A DNA stretch of 64,000 bases from Eumeta japonica (taxonomy: Eukaryota > Arthropoda > Insecta > Lepidoptera > Psychidae): assembly GCA_005406025.1 (NCBI GenBank), contig BGZK01000911.1, forward strand, positions 186,001 to 250,000, in the 5' to 3' direction. The translations under genes and the position numbers were made by a program. The notes beneath the pieces were generated by a model, which searched no databases, was not told the origin of the DNA, and was given only the letters and a program-made list of their open reading frames with translations. This document shows positions 45,835-57,597 of this stretch, one piece after another; within the stretch, counting starts at the first letter, position 1; each line of letters starts with the position of its first letter.

Positions 45835-46965
45835 CCAGTCAGAACGTGACAAATTAAAATTTATTACGACAAAAACAAAAGACAAATAAATAGCTAAGCA
45901 GGACAAAATATTGACCGTTTTCTGAACATGGAAGTGATGTTATCAAAATAAGGGCTTTGGAAGTAAATGTAAAAAACAAAGCGGCGTTTCAAAATTAATT
46001 TTAAGGATAGCAATTTCGGAAGTATTATTGTGGAAGCTTTTTACTTAACAATGTTAAGACAGACGTTTTACGTGAGGCGTTGAGTTTGCGGGTGGAAGTA
46101 GTGATAGAAGGGGTAATGTAGAAAATGTAAAAGATATATTAATGAATACAGGTCCATGATGCGAGTCCTTTTTATGACCAAAGGCATAAGTTCTCTTCTA
46201 ACGTCACCTATAAAAATTCCAATTTCACGAATCATACATTTAGAGTATTAAAGTAATAAAAGTTAATAGCAGTGTCAAAGAACTCAAAAGTGGTACAATC
46301 CAAAAACCAAAACCCTATTTCTTAGAATTACTTACACGTGCGCATGCGGTGCAACAATGTCTGTCCGTGGTAAATATTTAGTTAGAACATTTTCGATATT
46401 TCTCTTAAATAATACTTAAATGTAATCTCCACTTTCACTAATGGTTAAGTGGTGAAGTCTAAATTTTCGCAATACAAAGCTAATATTTATTTGAATTTAA
46501 AGTGGTTTTCTGAATTAATTAGACATATATTATATACATATAAAGCGTGTACCACGTCCTCAGCAACCGTAAGCGTTGCCGTCCTTGCGAGAGCCCTTTA
46601 CAACCACCGCTTTAAAGTTGCTAATCCGTGTGACTGACGTATGTTTGAAGTCAAATCACAAAAGAGATTTAATGGACCCAGAATATTTTTGAGTCAGCTA
46701 TTCAACGATATCCCACATCATCTCCATTTTACTTGTAGAGGAAAATTTTATTATAATATATAATAATATCAGGAATAAGTACCTTAAAGTTTTTTTCATG
46801 ATTTTGTTCTACCATTTTTCCGGCGTAATTAATATGTATACCGATAATAAATTACAGCTTTCTCGCACTAATTAAAAAAGAAATGTATAAAATTTACACT
46901 TCAAAATGTGATCGGAAACTATTTTATTACGAAAAAGTATTTACATTTTGTTGACACTGTTGTAT
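45835..46965 (-). repeat. Dispersed repeat family B, copy 2 (inverted)
   Basis: It is the reverse of about 39058-40190 over its whole length. It begins AGTCAGAACGTGACAAATTA and ends ACATTTTGTTGACACTGTTG. The 40195-40500 part of copy 1 is missing here. Confidence 0.85.
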
Positions 46966-47225
46966 TCATGGGCATTACTTTAGTTAAAGCACTCAATGAG
47001 GTCTTCACATTGACAAACTGCCGAAGAGGCTTAACTCTGCTACGTATGCAGTTAAAAAAGAGAAATAGAAACTGCCAGACTAGTTTATTTTTGTTGTTTC
47101 CGTAGCCTGGTATAGCATTTTGCTGTGGGGACATACATCGATGTACACATAGAATTTTCATGCTGCAGAAGCGGGCCACGGGAGTTTTTCAAACTGCGAC
47201 CTCGGACCCAGTACATTACTTCCAA
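46955..47225 (+). pseudogene. LINE reverse transcriptase fragment
   Basis: Across frames the plus strand reads TVVFMGITLVKA, then LLRMQLKKRNRN, a tract ending GIAFCCGD, then HRIFMLQKRATGVFQTATSD. This follows the C-terminal order AVFLGITLD, KKIRNL, YGILLWG, IFVLQKRAVRAI seen in the better copy at 50061-50807. It is heavily decayed. Confidence 0.6.
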
Positions 47226-47269
47226 TGAGCATGTGTATCACCCCAACTAGGTGGGGTTAGTTACAACCA

Positions 47270-47510
47270 GAGTATCGAGGTTTTTCGTATATCCAGCTTT
47301 TTTCAAATGGGCTAAAACTGTTTTGTGGTTAATTCCCAGGTGTTTAACTACACCGTGTGTAGTTAAACACCTGTAATATGTCGATCTTGCTTTACTCTTT
47401 TCAAAATGGCATCTTTATCCGTAACACCAAAATTACAGGACTGAAAACGCTTGAACCAGTTCTATGCTACTGACACTGCATTAGATCCATAAACATTACA
47501 AAGTTATTCG
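47270..47510 (-). pseudogene. mariner transposase fragment with a hairpin
   Basis: The minus strand contains NWFKRFQSCNFGVTDKDAIL (about 47460-47405) and LGINHKTVLAHLKKAGYTKN (about 47340-47285), both typical mariner N-terminal segments. Between them, at 47338-47372, lies a perfect inverted repeat with 16-bp arms and a 3-base loop. Confidence 0.7.
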
Positions 47511-47529
47511 TTATTATTATTATTGTTAA

Positions 47530-47705
47530 TGTATACAATTCAATTTGAAAATAATTACCCTAAAATTTCTTACTTATATTTCTTAAGGGGAAAACTTCCT
47601 TTCTAACGATTGGTAAATTCATATTACTAATATTATAATGAAGTATTTGAAGAATTATTTATAACTTATGAAATAAAGATATTTTTGAATTTGTATTTGG
47701 ATTAA
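47530..47705 (+). repeat. LINE 3' tail relic
   Basis: GGGGAAAACTTCCTTTC and AAATAAAGATATTTTTGAATTTG resemble the 3' UTR and (TTTGAA)n end of the LINE at 49578-50870, here on the plus strand. Confidence 0.55.
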
Positions 47706-47809
47706 TAGTCTTGGAGCTATGCTACGGACTAACAGATACACAGACGGACAGACGTACATGGCGAAACTACAAGGGGTCATTTATAATCAAGGAATCCTAA
47801 TAGACAGTT

Positions 47810-48819
47810 TTCATGGTTACGCATCTTTCCGGACCAAAAAAAACAGATTTTGACTTTTGGCCCAAATAAGCAGTAGGATGTTTAAATTGAATGCACTTAA
47901 ATTATTTGGAACTTGTTTTGCAAAAAAATATGATAATCAGCTTGGGAAAATTACGAAATGTTTGCAAAATATATTAATTATAAATGCCGCCATATTAAAT
48001 TATTGTAAAGTAAGAAAATCTTATTCTTTGTATAAATATCGTATTCTCTTAAAAATTAGCATAATAATGGCTGTGCCCATATAACTGCGTCACAATTATG
48101 TCGATTATCCAGAACTAGAAAGCAGCATTTGTTTTTGCAACTCGTCGGCTTTAGACCGACGCGGGTGAAAGGTCGGCTCGCGTAGTATTGTTTAACATTT
48201 ATTTCTACTGTTTAAAGTATTTTTTTTTTATTATTTGAATACATTAACTGTTTTGTGTTGTTGTACATATAAAATACATCTCTTAGAAAAATATCTTTAA
48301 AAAGTGACAAGATTTTTTTAAGTAATATTTAAGTATATGTTATGCTATCTAATACATGTTGTCTTATACACATTCTCTTTTGCGTAACCGCACCAAGTTG
48401 CGTAATGATGTTTGGTATCTTAATGCATCATATTTTTTTATACTTACGGTGAAACGGTGTAGTAATTAAACTCATTTATAATAGTTCTTTATTATAAAAA
48501 ATAATCACAAACATAATTAATTATTGTTATAACTGTTTTTTATTCGTTATACATTAAATATTATTATACATAAAAGTATTAAAATTCTTTTCTCGTTTAA
48601 AACTAAATTTAGCATTAAATCCTTGTATGTTGTCGTCTCATATATTTGGGTCGGATTCTAATCTTTGGTAGAAATATTGTGCACCTCGAAGTACCAAAAT
48701 TAACAAGTCCTTTAAATATATAAGTTTTTCAGTTGAGATACTTCGTAGAGGAGATGACGTATCTCAACTGGATTGTAGAAAATTATTTTATGTTTATTAA
48801 ATTTTATGTTTATTTATCA
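47810..48819. other. No gene recognised
   Basis: This is AT-rich sequence. A GACGGACAGACGTACATGGC stretch at about 47740-47765 is typical repeat tail sequence. No other feature is seen. Confidence 0.4.
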
Positions 48820-49577
48820 ATATGGTCAAATAATATGTAAAAAGAATATCGTTTGACGAATCATCAAACATTGAAAAATATTTTTGAGATTTTTTATATA
48901 AATTATAACAATGATATAAATTTAGGATTCCTGCACAATAAATATTATAGGAAAATTTAAAAGTGGAATAATTTTATTGCAATTAAATCAAAGATCCAAT
49001 TGTAATCTAATTGTCCTATGTCCACACGCATGAAGCTACGGAAAATTAACCACAATAAAAATATCTAGGGTATGACTCTGTTTTAGGGTTTCGTGAGAAT
49101 TGCTAAAAACACTTATATGTAATTTAACCAAAAAATATAGTATGGTAAAGGAGAATAAAAATCAGCGAAGAAAAATCGAATATCTTCGAAACATTTTCAG
49201 GGTTCCGTGATATTTACTCAGAACTTCTATAATTTAACTGACTTTAATAAAATTTATAATGGAAACAACTAAAAATCAATATAGAGATATTTTATAATTT
49301 TTTAGAATATGAAAATCTGAGTCTGAAATACTGAGGACCCTTATAATTTAACCGATTTCAATAAAATTAAGAATGGAGACAAATGAAAACGAATAAAGGT
49401 GTATTCCATACATTTTTAGGGTTCAGTGAGAATTATGGAGAACCTTTATAATTTAACCTATTTTAATAAAGAGACAACCAAGAAAATTTAATATAGAGAC
49501 AACCAACGAAAGAATTTTCGTTCGTCGTTTCTAATGTTCCGTGAAAAATGCTAAGGACCTTTATCATTGAACTGCTT
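48820..49577 (-). repeat. Inverted arm C' (partner of arm C)
   Basis: It reverses about 43860-44715, including the ~110-bp units (TTATAATTTAACYGATTTYA, TTAGGGTTCMGTGAGAATTA-like). It is cut at its outer end by the 3' end of the LINE that begins at 49578, so the LINE was probably inserted later. Confidence 0.8.
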
Positions 49578-50870
49578 TCAATATTCAAATTCAAATTCAA
49601 ATTCAAAATATCTTTATTTCATATTTTACAAAATAACACTTGAAATACGTCTAAATTTTTTGTGAATTTACACTTTACTGCTCGTTCGGAAGGAAGTTTT
49701 CCCTCAAGAAGAACGAGCAAGAAACTTAAGGGTAGCTCTTTTCTAATTTGCACATACATAGCCAAAACAAATACGTAACCATTAAGAATGAAACAGCCCG
49801 GTAAGAAGTCGAGCCGCTTATGCCCATTGATTTTTGTCTTCTAAATATTCAGAAATTGCATAGTACCCTTTTTTACTGAGTGATTTTTTAATGACACACT
49901 TAAATTTATGTAGCGGTAAATCTTGTATATCTACAGGAACCTTATTGAATAGGCGCACACAGAGCCCTCTAAATGAATTTGAGACTTTACTTAGTCGACT
50001 AACATGTGACTTCAGTTTATTTTTATTTCTGGTATTGAGATTATGTCGACGACTATTATTTTAAACATTTCTAATTTTTTTTACATATAATAAATTTTCA
50101 TAAATGAATTGAGATGCCAGGGTTAAAATTCCAATTTTAAACTTATTTCTAAGTGACGTACGAGGTCGCAGCTTGTAAATTGCGCGAACGGCCCGCTTCT
50201 GCAGCACGAAAATTTTCTGAAAATCCGCGGCGTTTCCCCAGAGTAAGATGCCATACGACATCAGACTACGGAAACAGCCAAAATAAACCAATCTGGCAGT
50301 TTCGACGTCCGATAAATTTCTCATTTTTTTGACAGCATAGGCGACAGAGCTAAGCCTTTTCGCCAACTTACTTAAATGAGGACCCCATTGAAGCCTGTTA
50401 TCTAAATTAATTCCTAGGAACACTGCAGAATTAACAAACTCCAATTCTTTGTTGCGTACTGAAACAGTTCCGGATCCATGTCTTACATTTGGAAGTGAGA
50501 ATCTTATACATTTTGTTTTCATTTCATTAAGAAGTAAGTTATTTGCAGTAAGCCATTTCTCTACCTTAGAGATAGCATTGTTCACATCGTCATAAGTAGG
50601 CTGTTGTCTTTTAACTTTGAATAACAAAGAAGTATCATCTGCAAACAGTACTATCTCATGAGCATCCTTAACAAGGCTAGGCAAATCATTTATGTAGACT
50701 AAAAAGAGAAAGGGACCAAAAATTGATCCCTGCGGTACACCCACATGAACTATGGATCCAGACGATTTTTTACCATTGACATCAACCCTCTGAACCCTGT
50801 TACTCAAATACGACTTCAGAAGGTCGAGTGCCCGGTCTGTTACTGTATTCCAAACGATCGCTTTATTAAA
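49578..50870 (-). pseudogene. Jockey/CR1-group LINE, 5'-truncated, RT nearly readable
   Basis: Reverse transcriptase copies the element RNA. The minus strand reads ALDLLKSYLSNRVQRVDVNG, VGVPQGSIFGPFLFLVYIND, the catalytic HEIVLFADDTSLLF (about 50664-50623), AVFLGINLDNRLQWGPHLSK and YGILLWGNAADFQKIFVLQK. The frame is open from 50807 to a TAA at 50061. Directly after that stop it continues in the same frame as NNSRRHNLNTRNKNKLKSHV, and ends EDKNQWA at about 49825. One nonsense change thus separates two readable parts. The 5' side is lost upstream of about 50870. The 3' end is a TTTGAA microsatellite at 49580-49605, usual for this group. Confidence 0.85.
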
Positions 50871-50874
50871 TTAT

Positions 50875-51505
50875 TTAAACGAATAGTGATTCAGTGTCGT
50901 GTTGATATTCATCAATACCTGCATAACCGAATAAAGTTACGAATTCCGTCATTTGATGAATAACAAATACATTTTCGTGAACCATTACAAATTGTAAAGT
51001 CTTAATTATTTTTGCAAACATTTTTAAATTCCAATGGATATTGACTTTGGATTGTTTCATTCCTTTGATTTCTATTGACTTTAGTTCAAGCTTTGGTTGC
51101 CGTGCGAGGCGTACCTACATCCTATAATCACGCTTGGTTCGAGAATATAGTAAATAATTGATTTCTTTTTTTGTTAATAATCAGCTACTTCACCCTAATT
51201 TTATAAAAATAGATTTTAATAAATTTTATTTGATTCAGAGTGCATTAACTTTTTATAGATTTTTAATTGAAGTGAAATTCAAATTTTGGACCATTTTTTA
51301 ACACATTTAGTGTACAAGTTAGCCTTACTAATATATAATAATGTAACAATTTTTTTTATTTTCTATTGAGAAACGAATATCGTTAATTCCTTAAAATGAA
51401 TTGTTATAAAAATAAAAACTATTTTATTTTATTTGTAAAGTAGTTCTTGAATCTTTTCATTTTTATCGATTTGACTTTCCTTATTAATGTTATAAGAAGG
51501 GCTTG
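50875..51505. other. No gene recognised
   Basis: This is AT-rich sequence. The stretch 51090-51165 (TTGGTTGCCGTGCGAGGCGT) resembles 61312-61390 (CTGGCTGCCGCGAGAGACGT) and is probably a shared minor repeat. Confidence 0.4.
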
Positions 51506-51509
51506 TGTA

Positions 51510-52265
51510 TATATAGGATCAGGGAAAAAGTGTTTTTCGTACTTTATATACAAATTCAAGATAATTTTTCATGATGTATTTACATTTAATTATCAGTATA
51601 TATACATATACAAGTTCTTAAACAAAATGGCATATATATATGCCATTTTGTTTAAGAACTTGTTGCCATTTTGAAGGACGTGAAATAATCCCATTGCTAT
51701 ACAAATTTTGGGACTTCTGATCAAAAAACTGCGATTAGTAGTTTTGACAATCTTCTCTTGATGTTAAATACTACCTAAAGAATTCTGAAGAGACCAAAAC
51801 AGAAACAAATCTGAGGTTGCAAGGTTAGAGCTGTATGGTGGATGCATCAGTACTTCCCAACCAAACTCTCTCAATATTTTCTGAGTAACTAAACATATAT
51901 TTTAGCGTTATTATAGTGAAAAACGACGCCTTTACTGTTGATCAATTGCGACAGTGTTTTCTCTTGTTTTGTATTTGGATTGAATCTTTTCAGCTTTTGG
52001 CAGTAAAGATCCAAATTGTTTTTAACCAGCAGTAAAAGCTCTTATTGAATAACGCCCTTCCAATCCCATCATACACATAGCATCAACTTATTGCGAGCTA
52101 ATCTGAGTTTCATTATAGTCTAAGGAGCTTGCTTGCCTTTTAATTATGATCTTTTTAGCACATTATTGTCATAAGAAATTCATTTTCCATCACCAGTGAT
52201 TTATATTTTCAGGAACGATTCGGTTTCATTACGTTTCAAAAGAGAATTGCAAATGAAAAAACACT
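51510..52265 (-). pseudogene. mariner remnant, second large copy (C-terminal part)
   Basis: Its sequence parallels 17150-17800 of the first copy: TACTTTATATACAAATTCAA at the end, then codons for the family's terminal motifs. The frame is broken many times. The N-terminal part is missing. Confidence 0.7.
51610..51663. repeat. Perfect 54-bp palindrome
   Basis: ACAAGTTCTTAAACAAAATG and the rest of a 27-bp arm are followed immediately by the exact reverse complement, with CATATATATATG at the centre. It lies at the 3' end of the mariner coding remnant. Confidence 0.95.
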
Positions 52266-52559
52266 GATTGTAAATTTAAATGTGACGACTGACAAATAAC
52301 GTACGATTGCCAAAATTTGCGGCTAACGCTTAAAAATTGCGTTTTTATTTTGGTGCAACTCGCCGTAAATATTTGCACATCGTTTATTTTTCTTACTCAG
52401 AAACTTTAAGCTAAAGTTGTGTCACTTTCACAGCAATTTGCTGAGTTGTATAAATTGAACTACAGCTACGGAACATTTTCTTCTTCAATCCTTTTTCAAA
52501 ACTCAACGATCTTTTTTAAAATTTTAAGCATTAATTTATTAATTTCAGAAATCAAAATA

Positions 52560-53520
52560 GTCTGCTGTGACGTTTTCAAACGATGAGGGACTCTTTCATG
52601 ATCCAAGCAAGTAGTCGTTGAAGACTAAATTTTTTGAGGCCAATAAAAATAAAAGCCAAACAGATAGCTAAATTGAGTAATATATGGACCGTTTCATGAA
52701 CAAGGAAGCGATGTCAAAATTGGAGCTTCCGAGGTAAATGTAAAAAAACAACGTAGAAGTTTCGAAATTAGTTTTAAAGTAGTAATTTAAATGTTATGGG
52801 GAAAGCATTTGATTTGAGGGTATGTATAGGTAGACGTCCCAAGTGAGGTTTTGCGGTTGTGGGTGAAAGTAATGATGGAAGGGGTACTTTAGAAAATGAT
52901 GTGTTCATCATTCATATTGATGAATACAAGTGTATGATACAAGTCTTTCTTGACAACTAAAAGCTTTAGTTCTCTTCAGATTCTAACGTAACATATAAAA
53001 GACCTTAACTAATGGATAGTACATTTTCAATCTGCAAGTAATTCAAGGTAGGAACTTGAAGAACAAAGAACTCAAAACTGGTACAATCCAGAAACAGAAA
53101 CTGTATTTTTAGGATCACTCAGAACAAGGGAATGAAACAATCCAAAGCTAAGATTCATTTGAATTCAAAAATGCTTACGAAATTAATTAAAACATTTCTA
53201 TTAGTAATGGTTCATGAAAATCTATTTGTTATTCAGCAAGTGACGGGAATTGTTACCTCATTCAGTGTCTAGACCCAATATAATTACTATGCAGGTATTG
53301 ATATTCAGTATTGTGTAAATAATTTAATAAACCAATCGTTTAAAATGTAAGTACAGACATATATTGATGGATTCTTCATACATACGCTACGCCACATCAT
53401 GAGCGATTGTAGGTTTTGCTTCTTTGTGAAGCTATTTTATAACCATCACTGTAAATTTTCTGACCTTTGCCGAACTCAAAATCAAATCAAAGAACCGCTT
53501 TTTGTAAAATTCGTACCCAA
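52560..53520 (-). repeat. Dispersed repeat family B, copy 3 (inverted)
   Basis: Landmarks in reverse order match copy 1: AAGTAGTCGTTGAAG, GGACCGTTTCATGAACAAGG, CTAAAAGCTTTAGTTCTCTTC, CAAAACTGGTACAATCCAGA. It is clearly more diverged from copies 1 and 2 than those are from each other. Confidence 0.65.
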
Positions 53521-53926
53521 TAATTAAATAACGTTACTGTATTATTAATTTAAAACCGACTTCAACTTGTAGGCGTGTATGTTCATTTAACAAAATTGAG
53601 ATTCGTCGTTGTACAGTCGACGCCATTCTTGTGCGAATGTACTTTTATGATGTTGTAAGAGAAGTGTTTTTTTATCGATGTTTATGTATGTGACATGAAG
53701 TACAAGTTGTAGAACTACAGCAGTAACAGTTTACAATACCGTAAAAGTAATTGCTATTACATAAGGTTTTGGAGTTTACTCCTTAAGAATCGATTTCATA
53801 TTTAGGCCCGGGGTATGGAATTTTATGGGAGTAAAATCAAGTGTTAGATAAATGACGTTGCGCTATCGTCATGGTTACTGAAATAAATAAATCGTCATGG
53901 TTACTGTTTACATTTCAATCAATCAG

Positions 53927-54245
53927 AATGTGACAAATATCACTTATACTTGGTGGAGATTTTAATATTGATTTTAATAAAGAAGATGGTTTCCGTTTAG
54001 TACAATTTCTGAAAGATGAACTGAACTTAGATTTAATTTCTGACAGAACACTAGGGACAACTAGATATGGTACAACTATTGATGCGATGTTTTCACGATT
54101 TATCACAGATGTATCTTCCGACATTCATGTATCATATTTTAGTTACCATAAACCAATTGTTTCAGTGTTTAATGACACCGATATTGTTCCTGTGATAAAC
54201 ATTACGCAAGATAACGTCAATGATAGAGAAAATCAATCTCACTAA
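53927..54245 (+). pseudogene. LINE endonuclease C-terminal fragment
   Basis: The frame reads ISLILGGDFNIDFNKEDGFR, LVQFLKDELNLDLISDRTLG, TTRYGTTIDAMFSRFITDVS and SYFSYHKPIV, ending at TAA. GGDFN, the T-x-IDxxF stretch and the final xYHKP (normally SDHxP) are the ordered motifs of apurinic-type LINE endonucleases. The frame is open for about 100 codons, but there is no start and no reverse transcriptase next to it. The last motif's Asp is not conserved. Confidence 0.75.
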
Positions 54246-55165
54246 AAATTTTATTGTATAACATAATAATATTCAATATTTTCTTAAATGACGAATTGAT
54301 TGTTTTACTATTTACATAATTAAATGAATTGTGTATTATGCTTTGAATAATATAATAGATGCTTTCATTTACCATTATACTAATCTATATGTACGATATC
54401 ATCTTAAAGCAGTAAACACCATTCGTGCGTCGGAACTGACACACTTTTTTTATATTTGATAAAATATAAAAACAAATATAAAAACCTTACGTAATAGAGT
54501 AAGTTTTATGATAATATATTTAACTTAGAAATCAACTTACAACTGATACTATATTGAAAAAACCATCCATTTAAATATTGAGTATTTCATTAATCAGTGC
54601 AATGTAATAAAATCTGTCGTATTGCACGCCTCATAAGCGGAGCGTTGAGGTAGTGTTCTACTCTCGCCTTATAAAAACCGAGCAATTTTTTGAACTTAAA
54701 AATATATGATGTTACTTATAATGTATTTATAGACTTATATTAATGCACGAATGACAATAAAAAACATTCGTACAAATATATATATATATATATAAATTTG
54801 TAAAAATTGAACTACCGCTATGAGCCGTGCACTCTTGGATTTTCCAATTTTTTTTTGTTTTATTTTAGAGATCTTATGAGGTAAGAAGAATGGGCACACC
54901 TTGTCTTTAAAAAGAAACGGCTCGTATTTTAACGATCAGAAAATTAGAGAATGTTCATTTAAAGTCTGTCGGATCAAGAAATGAAGGTAAAGTGTCAAAT
55001 TATACTTCTCGTATCGTGCCTAAAAGATCGCGTTTGTACGTTAGTCTCGGACGATGTCATCACCTCAGTGATTACGGTCGTTAGCAGACTTTAGTCGAAG
55101 GCCCTCGAACTGAAGAGAAAAGATGGAAGAGGCACGATAAATAATTTAAAATGTTGCCAATTTTT
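54246..55165. other. No gene recognised; (TA)n at about 54777-54795
   Basis: This is AT-rich sequence with a short TA microsatellite. No coding signal is seen. Confidence 0.45.
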
Positions 55166-55169
55166 TGTT

Positions 55170-55790
55170 CTACTTGTTATAGAAAAGCCAAGCAACAGCA
55201 GGTCGGACCATGTTCTGTATAGAGTTCTGGAACTGTTACTATAAAGAAATCCACTATAGACGAGAAAACTACGTGGATAGACTGTGTCTCAGGTTTCCTG
55301 CACAGAATATATATTAAGCACTTTGGCCTTCTATAACTAGAGAAACAAATATGTCGATTATTACTCTTAAACTAGTTTAAACTAAAGTACACCAGCAAAA
55401 GAGTGTATCTGTATAACACTTTACGTCCTTTTGTAGTGAAATAAAGTTTTTTGCAATAACTCAGAAACAGTATATCCGATCATGTTCAAATTAAATTTCT
55501 TTGGAATGATTTAAGCATTGCCATAGTGTTTTGTTTTTTTTCTAATTTTTGATTTTTTTTAGACTTACATATTAAAGGGGGGGACAATTTTTGCAAGTTT
55601 TGGACCGATTATATCCGAATGTATTCAATTGATTAAAAAAAATTACTTAGAAACTTTAAAGTGTTTTTAAAATAACTGTTGAAATATGTACCACAGGTTG
55701 ATATTTGCTGAAAAAAATTTTTTTCAACTTCTATTATATGAGTGGATTACCCCCCTAGAAATATTTATTTTTGTTATTTAATTTTGATAT
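55170..55790. repeat. Dispersed repeat family E, copy 3
   Basis: It matches 24850-25400 in order (AACAAATATGTCGATTATTA, CACCAGCAAAAGAGTGTATC, GTACCACAGGTTGATATTTG). It lacks the GGAACCCTAAAA end. Confidence 0.6.
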
Positions 55791-55799
55791 AGATTAAAT

Positions 55800-57540
55800 A
55801 TTAATATTATATATATTAAATATTTTGCATACACATTTTACTATGAATATTTATAAAATTTTTAATCCAATATTCAATAACATTAATACGTCGGTCGCTA
55901 ACGCGCATTTTAATTGTATCGGACGCTAACGCGCGTACGGGCCATTACATAATAATGTGATGTTTACGACATTTAAACGAAATTAACAAGAGTCTATAAA
56001 AATTAAAATTCGATCATAAAATTCTCTTATATTGGCGTGATTTTTCAAAATACATATAAATTTTTGCCTTTACAAGGGTTGTCTTTATACATTTCTTTTA
56101 CCATAAGTAACAATTTGATTTCTGTGGTATTTCTAACTGTTCAGGTGAAGTGCGTAATTTTTAATTTATTAGACGAAGTGCATGTGCAGGCCAATTTTTG
56201 GAATGGGTCTAATTTTTTGAAAATTATCTCATAATCATCACGTAGAATAAGAAAAAAACAGTTTTATCAGAATAAAAGAACTGCAACTGCATAAATTAAA
56301 CTAAATGAAGATCATGTAAAAATTACCCAATCTAGTAAAGCAAATATTGCAGTCGGAGACGTACAAGTAACAAGAATCACAGCAATTAAAAAACATGAAT
56401 CTGATGCCACCAACTATAAACATTTATTATATTTTATTTTACATTATAATAATGTATTTTATGTTTTTTATATAATCTTGTTTTCATCCTTTTAATAGTC
56501 TTTGCGGAATTGAATTTTTGTATTGTTTTATTAATTACTTTTTACCCTCCTGCGGCGAAGCCCAAAAGGAGGCTTACGTATTTTGATCTGTGTGTATGTC
56601 GTTCCTGTTTCCTCGTAACCACCAAACTAATAAACCGATTTCTATTAGTTATACTGGGTTAAATTTATTTTAGTAGCGCGAATGTCACTAGGTAAGTCAA
56701 AATTACAAAAATCAAAATAGTGGATTTTTTTCTTAATTTAGGCATCTTGAAATATTTTTTTTCTTCCAAACATATCGAGTAACATATTACAGTAATAGAT
56801 GTTAGGAGACGATTACAAAAATATATACAACTCGTTCGTTTAGGATTAAATCAAAATTACAAGTGGTAATAAACTGAATTTATTACTTCGATCAATTACT
56901 TTAATGAGTCACTTTATTACAATTAATTCTCTAAAGTCTTCTTTAATCGTCCACAGTGTCTTTTTACCGGACTGAGCTACAGCAAAAACAGGGTCATGTT
57001 TTTCTCACATGTTTGGGTATGTATGTCTGTAGAATTCTTCATACTCTCGAAACATCCGACTAGATAGATTTTTATTAATAAAGTTTCTATCGACTTATCT
57101 ACAGCCTGTGATAAGTATAGGCTAGGTTACATTTTTTATGAAACCAGAATGGTGATTGTCGGTTTTAAAATAAAAAGTGGAGGTAAGGAAAAAAAAATCA
57201 TATCGTATGGAGTGAAATGTCATTAATTAGGTATTACAAGGTCAATAAGATGGTTCCTGGACCATTTTGCAACATTAAGCTCTGTTTAAGGGTTGAACAA
57301 CTTGGAACTTTAATGAATAACAATATATAAAGGAGAGAGATTTATCACGCTTATTATAAAGAGACATGACGTAGTCACTCTCAATAAGGAAAAAGCAAAA
57401 AATGGATATTGTTAAAACAAAATGAAAAGAAAAAAATAATTAAAAAAATTAAAAAACCGACAGCGAACGCGAACAAAAAGATGGAAACAAGTTTAAAAAA
57501 AATATAGTAACTATTGTCGAAACAAAACAAATGAACCCAA
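55800..57540. other. No gene recognised; repeat F copy 2 at 57060-57200
   Basis: This is AT-rich DNA. The stretch 56550-56700, with CTCCTGCGGCGAAGCCCAAA, looks like another lepidopteran dispersed repeat. 57060-57200 is the inverse of 23255-23400. Confidence 0.45.
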
Positions 57541-57597
57541 ACGCGACAACTTTATTGTATTGTGTGAGGTGTTAATTAGCGGAAATCCATAGTAGAC

